A stretch of 64,000 bases of DNA from Cyprinodon diabolis (lineage: Eukaryota > Chordata > Actinopteri > Cyprinodontiformes > Cyprinodontidae): contig CM060068.1 of NCBI GenBank assembly GCA_030533445.1, forward strand, positions 20,117,510 to 20,181,509. Direction: 5' to 3'. Below the pieces are notes generated by a model that was given only the letters and a program-made list of their open reading frames with translations, made no database searches and was not told where the DNA came from. The position numbers and the translations under genes are program-made. Below, in pieces: positions 53,331-64,000 of the stretch (within the stretch, counting starts at the first letter, position 1; each line of letters starts with the position of its first letter).

Positions 53331-56300
53331 GAGGATTGATTATTTATATAGAAACACCTAGTTGTGTGTAGATATTGTAGGGAAAAACACACCCCTGTGG
53401 TATTTTGTAATTGTGACTGTTTTTGATCACCTGTGACATTAGAGGATTTGGCCCATCAATGAATAATAAGCCAAACATTTACATGAAGACTAGATAAAAG
53501 CAGTGAGTGAGCTCATCTGTTACATGAATACAATAAATGCCTCTCGCGCATTACAAACCGCCTCAGATTTCAAAGAGATGGGAAACTATTTTATCACTTA
53601 CCATGCCAGGGTGTTTAAGAGGATCTTTTGAAATGGTTATGGTGGCTGTAACAACAGTTCATTAGTCAGCAGGCACAGATTTTTCTACTTAAGGCATGAC
53701 CTACACGGGCTGACACATTCCTTCTGTCTGTTTTCTCTTCTCTAATGAGCTTTCATACCTTCAACAGTCTGTGTCATCTAAATCAACACTTTTGTTATTT
53801 AGAGGAGATGGTCATCCTCCTGGTAGCTGTTCATTCCTTAGTTTTGGATGTTTTACTAGTAACTAGCTGTTCTGTACCTCTTATCTGTTATTACTATGCA
53901 GACACTGTTCGGTGCTATCATACTGTCAGGCGCTCTGATAAATACGTAGGTGAGTTTGTCTGTTAAAACTTAATGTTTTTCTTTCTTACTTTCGTTCTTC
54001 CTCCCACTTGCTCTTTTTAGAAAAAGTTTTGTTCCTAGCACTTACTGTTTTTGCAGTGTCTTACTTAAGGTTAAACTAGTGACCCCAGCTCTTTTGTGCT
54101 TCCCCTCAAAAGGGCTGAGACTGGTGCTCAGCGCTCACATTGGATAGATTGTTCCATTTTCTCATTTGCACCTTTTATTTTAGGTAGGCGATTTTTAAGG
54201 GGTGATGGTAGCTGCTGTTTTCATGGGGGCACTTCATTTTACACACAAAGCCTCAGATTGGTTTTAAGAATTTCTTTCCTTTTAATAAAATTATGATTTA
54301 AATGTTCTTTTTTAACTCTTCGGGTTACTTTCGCCTGGCACTATATATTTTGTATGATGAGCTGAAACCTTGAAAGTGGCAATAAAGTGAAAACAGGAAA
54401 TCATTCTGATGTCAAATGCATTTTCACAGTTTTGTAGAATAATAGCATATAAATAAATATTTAATGTTCAGTGTCACTTATCTGATAAGGCACAATTAAC
54501 GGATACTATTTGGGCAAAATACCATTGATTCAATTAATCAGAATGACTCCAAAGCTGAAAGATTTCTAATGTTTCTTTTTGATAAAAGGATTTTTTGGAG
54601 GCTTGGGTGGTTAACCTTTGCACTACATTGCTGTCAGTTTAACGTTACTGACCAGGCTGGTTTTTAGAGGTTACTGGTATTCTCATGACCTCACCGGGAC
54701 TCAGAGGCAGCTCTGCCTAATGGTCTGCGCTAATGGCCATCCCAAATCTATCATTAAACTAAATCTCCTAGGCAACCTAAGACCACAGACCATGTTTAAC
54801 TTCTGCCTACCGATTGGTCTCACATTATTCTCCCCGTTGATGCATAATGTAGAAATATCCAGATGGGCAAAAAATATCTCCTGTAGGATCCAGTATTGAC
54901 CTAAAAATGTCATCGGCATTAACAGGATTGATTTGTAAAGGGCCCATGGATCCACATCCTTGTCCTCAAGAATAAACAGTGGTTTCTATGTCTTGTAGAG
55001 GACATTGTTGTCCTTAACCCAGTTTAAAAACCATGTGGGAATTTAATGGTTGTGCTGTATAGAAAATGTAAACATGTTTCTATTTCATTTTTGACTGAAG
55101 TAATGAAATCCTTATGTTGCCTAACCATTTTTGTCAATACAAAAAAGGCATATAAACTATTTCATGGAATAATAGATATGAAAAAAGATGGACCCTTATT
55201 GATATGGTACCACTACAATAGGTTATTTCTATAAATTAAAGATATCTGTATAAAGGTTGTGCAATCAAATGTCTTTTCTGTATTGTATTTTTCCTCATCA
55301 TGTTTCTATCACCCCAACCTTTAGCCACTGGGTCTGGGTTATAACAATTAATTATTAATGAATGACTGTTGGTCTCAGCACAGAGTAGTTTGACCCACCA
55401 AGGAATACCTGTATAAATAAAAATGCCAAACTATCAGTAAGAGTTTGTTACTTGCCTAAAGGAATTTAAAAGCCTTAATATCATGCTTGTGTCTCAAGCA
55501 TTGGTGCATTAGTTAGTTTAACATAATGAGAACAGTAATGTTTCACTCAGTATGGTGGAGCTCACCTAGGCTGACACAAATGAACTGTAGTACTGCTGAA
55601 AGTACTGCTGAAATATTATGAACTGTTTATGCACAGATTGCATAAACAAGCTGACTGTTGGAGAGGTGCTCCCATTCACAAGTAAAGATACTGTCTTATA
55701 CCAAACGACTATGTGCATTGTTACCCATACCTTTTTGTGAAATTGCGACTGTAGCATTTCCAAAATACTACCAAATCTGTTTGCATTGTTAGCATCTTGT
55801 GGAGTTTTTGTGTATATAAAAAAAAACTTAAAGGAGTCATGTTACTTTTTCCATAGCTTGGATCAGTTAACAGTGCCGAGCTCTGTTCCTTAACACCGTT
55901 TACACACCAGGCTTGCATGGTTCCTCGCCTCCTAGTGAAAAACTATGGTACTACTGCTTTCTAAAGACAAACAAGCAAATCAACATACCCGGGCCTGTAA
56001 CATTCAGGAAGTTTGCAGAGAGTCGAGTGAAGAAGGCAGACTTTGGAGAATTTACTTTACCGAGACGGCTTTTGGGAAGTAGATACGACAAACGATAGTC
56101 TAATCAGGGCTTACAGACACACTGACAGACGTTGAGTTTCATCACACTGCTAAGCAGAATCATCACTGGACATCATGTGGGAAGGTAGGGAAGCTAGTAT
56201 TTTAATGAATGTCTGAAATTTCATGATTACAGAGGCTGGCTGTAAGGAAGTGATGCACTCTGCTCATACACTCTTTGTTATCTCAGAACCGTGCCAGAAC

Positions 56301-57961
56301 TGAACCGCGCTGAGCCCTACTGATGAACTAGTACTAGTACCATGTTGGCGCGGTTCAGTTGTGTCTGCCGCGGTCAGTTCTGCATACTATTTACACTCAA
56401 CAATTATCTTGGTTACCGTGCTCTGACTGATCTTGGCACGGTTTCGAATGGGTAAATGGGGCAATAGAATCTTAAGGTAAAGAGTTTGTTCACATTGCAG
56501 ACAAAATGGGTTGTAGAGTGTCTTTCTAAAGTATTATGTCGTCTTGTACTTTTTATTGAATGAAATTAAATACATTTTGTTGGTGTTTCATGTAATGCAA
56601 AGTAATGTAGCATTATGAAGTGGATAAGAAAAGTATACATACATCTGATAAGTGTTGTATGGTGATGTCTTGGAGCATCTCACCCTTTTTTCAAACCATG
56701 TGGTATCAGATTAAAATGAGCTGAATATGTGACACATGAGGAGTGCTGAATTCAGTCTATTCCTGAGGAAAAACCTGTGTGCAGGCACAATCTAGGTCTG
56801 TTAGTGTTCGCCATTATAGCACATCTAGTATTGGCTTAATAAGACTGTCCTGAGATAGGACATGTAGGTTGTGGTCAATTTTTAGTGTCATCCTCATTGC
56901 CACAAGGCTGTAATTAAAATCCGTTTCACTTGACATTTCTGCTATCAAGTAGAATACAGACATTTTCATCTGTCAGTCTCTTTTATTAGCCTTGGTGTGT
57001 CTCTACTGTCAGAAATCGTCAGATAAAACATGGCTAAGTAAGTCTCAGGCACATATTTTTTTTCCTATATGTGCTTAAATTGCCAATTTATGAAGAGGAA
57101 TGGGAAATGTCATCCTGCCAGGCCAGTGCTACCCTTCACTTCCTCCCCCTCTTCTACCTCTTATCCCCAAGAAACACACATACCCTTCCCTGCTAGTTTT
57201 TTTCCCTCAGGGCCAACAAGGACAGCATTCCAGAGCTCAGGCAGGGAGGAAAAAACATGAACACAATCTCAGTGCTTTTAGATTCAAGATGCTGTGAAGT
57301 CTTTTAAAACCTCTGTAAAGAAATCCAAATAAAGTTGGAATACAATGAAGTTGTTTTTCTTCCCAAGGATAGTGGAGGCCTTGGTTCTGCTGAGGTAAAA
57401 CTAAAGACATTGTCAAGGTGGTTTCCTTCCTTCGAGGACTGCCAGCTGAAATGAGTTATCCTCTAATTGCCTGTGGGAATATGTTGGAACAAAAATTTTT
57501 GCTGTGAAATTCAGGTTCCATGCCTTAAAGTGCCCAATAATCTGACATGATATTAAAAAGTCTTGAATGAAAGAAAAGGTTGTTAGAAAGAGATTTGTTA
57601 TGGATTGCTTTAATTGCCCATGAAATTAATTTGTACTGAATTACAGGAGAAAGAAGTACAAACAAAATGCTGTCACTTAAGTTAGGTACGGTCATGTCAC
57701 TGTTTATTACTAATATGCTTTAATGGGCTTTTTTTTTGCAAAGCTCAAATATAGTAACCTTGTGCTGCAAGCTGGATTATTACGAGATCTAAGTTTTCAG
57801 TCTCTCAACAAATCCATCTTGAAAGACTCCCGCTAATACTTTAATCTCTTAACAACCAGTGGGTTGGACCAATGACATGCCAGCAGTTTTTTTTTTGGGG
57901 CGGGACATGTAGGAATGATGACAGTCAGACGGGCCTTTACAAACATGGCTGCGCTACCTGT

Positions 57962-57994
57962 CTATACTAACCTTGCACTGCAAGGTTAGTATAG
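57962..57994. repeat. perfect 16-bp-arm hairpin
   Basis: CTATACTAACCTTGCA, one base, then TGCAAGGTTAGTATAG are exact reverse complements. The arm sequence CTAACCTTGCA also occurs inverted at the far end of the adjacent dispersed repeat (58294-58304). Confidence 0.9.
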
Positions 57995-58149
57995 GTATGT
58001 CTTGCAAATTCCACAAAAATCACTGCACGATGAAATGCTGACTTCTCCATAAACAGCCAACAATTGTCTATATTTCTGTAAACACGTCCCACCTGTCATT
58101 CCTTGTAGACGATTCGCTGCTACGATTAGTTGAAAGTGTATTATGGAAG

Positions 58150-58304
58150 GTGGGTACTAGCTGGCACGTCACCCCATTAGCTTGAAGTATTTCACTAAAT
58201 GTCCCTCCTTTTCGTGGACAGACTGAACGGCAGCCATCTCAAATTGATAATGTAGAACTCAACTCAGTTATACACATATCAATCAGGCTACTGCAAGGTT
58301 AGAA
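58150..58304. repeat. dispersed repeat copy B (uninterrupted)
   Basis: It runs from gggtactagctggcacgtca through cttgaagtatttcactaaat and gacagactgaacggcagcca to ggctactgcaaggttag. It matches copy A at 40372-41182 once the LINE insertion is removed. Confidence 0.7.
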
Positions 58305-61300
58305 ATACAGGCCTACAGTATTCTAAGAGTTTCATTTTTTTTTATTTTTTTTAACTGCTTGAGTTAACCCTCACTAGAAAATAACATTTCTCCAGCGTGT
58401 TGCTATAGTATTTCTAATTTCAAAGAATCATAGAAGGTATAGACTTCATATTAACCTTTATTCTTGTCCTTGATCATGAGAGATGGCTCAAACTGTGAAC
58501 CCTCCCCCCACTCTGTATCCTTTGTTGTCTGTGTCTCTCTCCTCTCTGTGGGTCACTGTGGGTTAACCGTGACAGCTTTTGTGAGACTGTCTCCCTGGTC
58601 TCGGAAGTACATAGAGACTCCTCTTTGGCACTCAGTCTAGCGAAAGAATTTTAATCTTTGGTGAATTGTCTGTTAGTCATCAGGCTTTGTGTTTTGATTG
58701 AAAGAATATGCATTAATTATAGTCTCCTTTGTGTCTTTTGGCCATAAGATGAACTAGATGTAAGCAGATCGGTTTGTGCTTGCTTGTGTACAGTAAACGA
58801 GAAGGGAGATCGTCAGGAATGGTATCATGATGCTTACTCTAAAGATTTTACCTGCATTGTTATCCATTTCACACAATATAAAAGCTGGAAGGAATGCACT
58901 GCATATTTTTGAGCCTGTATTCTTGAGGGGGGGCTTTCCTTTCCTTTAGGAGTGACGGGCCACATTCCACAGCAAAGCTTTACACAAGCTGCTGAGGACA
59001 TTGTCCAGGCTTTATTCATTAAAGAAGGCTTATTGCTGGTCAACACAATGTCAAATTGAAGCATCTGTGTTTTGATTTTTGTTTTAGCTTTTCAAACCTA
59101 CTTTAACTACACTTAAGGGCAATTTGACTTATTTTGTTATGGTAAGTTTTGTTTTTAAATGTATACTTCGACTGTTGCTTATTATGTAAAATATGATGTA
59201 GCCCAATGCAGTGTCTTGAAAATGTTGTCGGCTTCAACTTTATCCCTCTTTTATTTTTCCCCCCGCATTATTTGACCTAAAGTTTTAAACTATGTATTTG
59301 ATGCTATATAACATGTACAAACCAGGTTAACAGAGTTACACCCCATCTTTGTAATCTGAATATAAAGCAAGCTTCCATAGGCTATTGTGCAACATTAGGT
59401 TTGGTTTGGCTATGAATTAATATCAAGTGTCCAAAAAAAATAATTTAAAAAGTTAATAACTTCAATCAAAATTACCCAGTTGGGACACCATCTAATAGTC
59501 CACCACCTCTCAGTCTCGTCCCTTATTGATTTATGAATACCTGCCTAATGAGCTGTGGTGATAAAGCAAAAGAAGTGGATTTTCACACTAGCATTTTCGA
59601 GCAAATCTCACGCATATACAGGATAAACATTAACCTGTCTGCCATAATAACGTATTGACAAAAACGGTTCAGCTTCCAGTTAAAACACATTACTCATTAT
59701 ATTTTGCTTGTAACATCCAACTAAATGCAATGTAAACAACAAAAGATGGAAAACTAACAAGCTATAGGAAAATAAAAGAAACATTAAAAACTACAAATAA
59801 ATCTGAAACCAATGACTCAGAATCAGATGCACTGATGACAGTTTATTTTTTTTACTATAGTTCCTTATGAGGGATTGATAATTAGGCCACATTATCTTTG
59901 CAAGCTTAAAAAGAAAAAAAACCCTGTTGCTAGGAGTTGAAACAACCATTTCTCAATGCAAACCAGAAGGGAACATTAATTATGATAATAAAATATGCCT
60001 TTAAATACAAATTGCCAACTTGGAAATCAACATTTTCGTGGCAACTAATCCTTAAACATTGCAGCTTTACTTACAGCAAAATGTGTTTCTACTCAGTAAG
60101 GCTAAATATGAGAATGTTTATTTATAAAGCAATGTTTAAACCATGTATCATCTACCTTCCACTTCACAAAAATGCTTTTTCTTATCCCATAAACTAGTAA
60201 TAAACTCATGCTTTTCATAGTAGCTTGAGAAAATGTTAAAAGTGCAAGTCGTACGAGTATTTTCTTTAGAGACTGAAAATAATTGATTTATTCTCCAATG
60301 GCAAACCATTGTAAATCAATGTCTTGAAATAATATTGAGCCGTTTTACAGGGTGGGTATGTCCTTGTGGGCTCTGGACCTTTCATTTGATGAGGAGGAAT
60401 GAGCATGTAAGGGACTGTAATCATTTTTACATCATCCAGGGCCGGTGCCGTATAATTAGAAAGAGCAGATTTCCTCGACCACAGAAGGGGCTAAAATTGC
60501 AGGCCTTGCCTTGTCGAGGACTCTGGAAAGTAACTGAAATAGCATTGGCGAGTTTCTGCCCTTGTGTCCATCTGTGTATTATAGTGTTGGTCAGATGGCA
60601 GCTCAGTCACCATAGCACTCCGCTGCATATCCACCAGCACTTCGATTACCAGCTTTTATGTGGCTCCTTATAATTTCAGAACCAACTACCAAAATTGCAT
60701 CTTAATCCGTTTAGCATGCAGCATGACAGCAACCTGTATCGGCACAATCTGGTATTAAGAACCTGCTGCAGGATGTGTATGTCCTTTTTTTAAGTTAAAA
60801 TATATGCCCTCTTCAACGTAGCCTTTTATCCTAATATCCTCTGAGTATTTGTTAGATGTTTTAATGATTGAACAGCAAGGGGCAAAGTATTTAGTCGGAT
60901 AGCATGAAAAAGAAAGAGTTGCTGCACTTTAGGTTGGTTTTTTAGGAAATCATATCAATAAATAAGGTTCCTGAGGGAAATTGGACTAATGTTGGTAACT
61001 TGTCTATTAAATACATTCAAATGACATATTTTGCTATTTCCCTTTATCAGTTAGTTCTAAGGAGGAAAGTTAGCAATTTGCACTAAAAGACTGTAAAAAG
61101 TGTTGTGATCGGGTTTGTCATTGGTTATTTTTCTTATCTAAAGATTTCATTTGGATTTCCGTCCAAAAATGCAGTTGAGTTAAAGTGTTATTATTCTTTC
61201 AGAATTTAAGTTTTGACAATGTTAAAACTTTATAGACTCTACAGAGCTATACTCTATACAAATTCTTGCATTTTGTCTGAGCTGATCCTTTCAGTCAGGT

Positions 61301-62471
61301 CAGGGTAACTACAGGTTTTATTGTAAGCTCTTTTTTTTCCTGTCTGGGGTTATGCAGAGGTGTCATTGGACATTTCTGTTTCCCGTTTCTAGTATTCTTA
61401 TTTGTTTGGGAGCTTTTAAGACACAAGACAGCTTTGTGTCCATGCTGGTGAGGCGGAGGAGTGCAGAAAACAGGAGGGTGCTAATTGGAGCATGCCTCCT
61501 TTGCATTAGAGCCTTAAGTGATTACGTTGCAGAAATAAGCCAGAACTTGTGTGTAACCAAAATGTCATAAATGTGGCTCACCACATCTGCAGATCTGATT
61601 TGGCTTGGTCTGTTGATGCATGGTCTCCTTTACTAGTGAGGTAATTCATCTTGTCTAGAGGTTTATAATTTATCCATTTCATTTGTGGCAGTGATGAGTG
61701 AACAACTTTAATTCTGGAGAATAGATTAATATACTGAGCTGTAGTCATGACTCAGCATATTATTGATATGCTCAATCATTTTTTAATACCCTATGAGAAG
61801 GTAAAGTCATTTATACCTCAGCTGGCAAGCATACAAGCTTCAGGGAACATATATGCAATATCAACAGAAAAACAGCCTTCTAACAGACATTAAGAAATGA
61901 TTATCTGTAAAACTGGGCTCCAAATCTGGAAAGAAAAATTAAAACTAATTTAGTCTGCCTTACTGGGGCATTATTTCCCTCTTAAGCTATTTATATGTAA
62001 TTACATTACAACCACCAATGTAATTTATTCAGAATGGGTTTAGACCTAAATTAATTGCTACAAAATGCAGTAGTGGACGAAAAATTGTTTCTACAAATAG
62101 AATCTGGAAAAGGAAATATCTGTGCTGTGTTTACAGCTGCATGTCATTTGAGATATATCTCGACTGTCTTTGCATATCATAAAGAGGAAAACTAAAACCA
62201 TTAAACTTTCTCAGTCATAGACAGAATGGAAGGAAGGCATCAGTTAAAATGGATGTTCAGGTTTAAACCCAAATTGGAGGTTTGGACTTTGGCTAGCCCA
62301 TTCCAGCTCATGCATTAGCTTTAATGAAATCTGTTTCTTTTTACCCCTTATTTTTCATGCTTGAAGCTGAACTTTCATCCCCACTCTTAAATGCTTTGTA
62401 GAATTTTAAAACCTTTCTTCTGTATTAACTTAAACTATAATCCTTTAATGCTGACTATCTGTATGTTCCTG

Positions 62472-63041
62472 TAGTAGCAAAGTATCCCCACAGTAGAGAC
62501 TTGACTTTAAAGTCGACATGTCGACTTTAAAGTCAACATTTCGACATTAAAGTCAACATTTCGAGAATAAAGTTGAAATGTCTTGTTGAGTTTAATCTCG
62601 ACGTGTCGACTTTAAACTCGCCATTTCGAGAATAAAGTTGATATATCGTGGCGACTTTAATCTCGACATTCCAAAGTTTGGAGAAAAGAGCAACCGCGCT
62701 CCACAGCTGCTGTCTGCGTTTTAAGAGTGAAGGTAGTCTTTGACGTGCTGCAACTGTATAACTGTATAATCATCACAGAAAGTACAATTTGACCAAATCA
62801 TCTACACAAGGCATGTCTGATTCTGGATTCTGTGCATGTATCCTGTGCAGCGGTTGGCTCTCTTGAACTAATTTCAACTTTATTGTCGACACGTCGAGAT
62901 TAAACTCAACATGACATTTCAACTTTATTCTCGAAATGTTGAGTTTAATGTCGACATGTCGACTTTAAAGTCGACATGTCGAGTTTAATCTCGTCATGGC
63001 AAAAATATTTTTCTCTTCATGTGTGGCCCTAATACTCCGTC
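62472..63041. mobile_element. foldback with TCGACATGTCGA units
   Basis: Both sides are built of palindromic units such as GTCGACATGTCGAC, AAAGTCGACATG and CGAGAATAAAGT in opposing orientation around a unique middle (about 62668-62860). The right end, on the other strand ACGACGGAGTATTAGGGCCA, resembles the ACGGAAGAGGATTAGGGCCA ends of the three other foldbacks. The left end is degraded and no target duplication is clear. Confidence 0.65.
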
Positions 63042-63189
63042 GTACAAAACATAAAATAAAATAGAAAGAAAAAAAATCCAGTACTGGCGCCGCCATTTTG
63101 TAGTTTTTCCTTGAAGCCTACACTATAATGTGAGTCAAAAAAAGACACGACCCAAAAGCCAACAGTGCTTCCGCTCTGAGTCTTTCACC

Positions 63190-63430
63190 CGCGCTCAAAA
63201 AAAAAAAAAAAAAAAAACAAGAATGGGAGTGGTGCAGGAGCGGGAGTCATTCTGAATGGGAGCGGGATGGGAGTGGGAGTAATTTCACCAGGAGTGGGAC
63301 GGGACAGGATTTAGATTTCTACTCTGGCCCCGGATCGGGACGGGACACAATTTTTTTCTGTGGGAGTGGGACGGGACAGGAGTGAAAATCCACTCCCGTG
63401 TCATTCTCTACCCCACAGCATGATCCTTCT
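63190..63430. repeat. GGGAGTGGGACGGGACAGG-type repeat
   Basis: G-rich units gggagcgggatgggagtggg, gtgggacgggacaggat and gtgggagtgggacgggacag recur, preceded by a 20-base A run. It is followed by cccacagcatgatccttcta, similar to a Tc1-like repeat segment. The limits are approximate. Confidence 0.45.
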
Positions 63431-64000
63431 ACCACCTTGTTTTTGTTCACTGTTGGTTTCCCTGCGGCATATAGGGTTTTATATGTAAGCCATGATGCTT
63501 ACATATAAAGTTTTCTCTCCTGTTTTCCCTTTAGGACTTTTGGTAGAAAATGAATTTTTTTGCCACTCCCTCATTAATACTTTATGGAGTGCACTAGGGT
63601 TGCAAGATATTAGGAAAACGTATATTAGAAGATACGATACTAATAAATAATGTAATAGCAGCAACACTTTCAATAATTATCATTGCAAACAGATCAGGGT
63701 GTTATTCACAGAATCATTTATTATTTTAATTTTAGCAAAAATTTTTTATTTAATTTTTTTGAGAGGACACATCTCGTCTTTAGTTGCTTAATGGCTTGAT
63801 TACAATACCACCTCTTTATTTTGTAAAACGTTCTATGTGATACGCACAGAAAGCTTGAATGCATGGTTCTTATTGATTAACCTGGATCCTTGCAGTTCAG
63901 TTGTTTGCATTGTGCATTTGTATAATACCATAATATTTCTGTGATATATACCAGCAGCCCTAGTGAAGGCAATTTAATTCCTGTCAAAAGATTCTTCTAC

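Larger units (their letters stand above)
42923..64000 (+). other. tanc1: tanc1 intron 2 (5' part, runs off the window)
   Basis: No further exon resembling TANC1 (next expected residues after the Gly are of the SDFG type) was found to the end of the window. The region contains scattered repeats listed separately. The long stretches 46100-49900, 53340-57950 and 58310-62470 show only AT-rich sequence to my eye. Confidence 0.65.

Noticed and set aside
55913..56098. Frame containing KKADFGEFTLPRR as a possible second tanc1 exon
   Set aside because: Only a chance DFG match; flanking splice sites and the remembered TANC1 sequence do not fit.

Overview
This is vertebrate nuclear DNA from a ray-finned fish, most likely a percomorph teleost. 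Genes are split into short exons with GT..AG introns. Long non-coding stretches are full of small DNA transposons, foldback elements and LINE/SINE remnants of kinds familiar from fish genomes. There are no operons, prokaryotic genes, CRISPR arrays or recognisable tRNA/rRNA genes.

Three genes lie in the same orientation (+), in the order pkp4 - dapl1 - tanc1. From memory this is the human 2q24.1 order, so the block looks conserved. (1) Positions 2507-13200 hold the last eleven coding exons of pkp4 (plakophilin-4/p0071, p120-catenin family). They give 555 codons plus stop in one consistent frame, covering the later Armadillo repeats and a tail ending in the PDZ ligand PDSWV. A poly(A) signal lies at 13937. 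(2) Positions 18259-20205 hold a complete four-exon dapl1 gene (112 aa), with poly(A) signals at 20494 and 20560. (3) Positions 42862-42922 hold the first coding exon of tanc1. A candidate non-coding first exon ends at 29515. The rest of tanc1 lies beyond the window, so 42923-64000 appears to be one large intron.

Between and inside these genes the main content is mobile DNA. Several elements can be delimited to the base by target-site duplications (TSDs): hAT-type elements at 10451, 19130 and 21587; a probable Harbinger-type element at 12287 that fills most of the last pkp4 intron; a SINE at 17370 inside a LINE endonuclease/RT remnant; a TTAA-flanked foldback at 36369 with two 392-bp arms; and an L2/CR1-type LINE 3' end at 40408 inside an older repeat. 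Three copies of a palindromic family with ends like ACGGAAGAGGATTAGGGCCA and an internal GTCAGAATTCTGAC unit lie within 19 kb. A probable relative with a different palindromic unit lies at about 62.5-63.0 kb. Simple repeats include a pure 386-bp GAA tract in a pkp4 intron, a G30 run and a TA cruciform.

The three genes do not form a pathway: pkp4 is a junction/cytokinesis protein, dapl1 a small Dap-family protein and tanc1 a synaptic scaffold. I found no convincing undescribed gene system. The most unusual material is the foldback family and the nested insertions.
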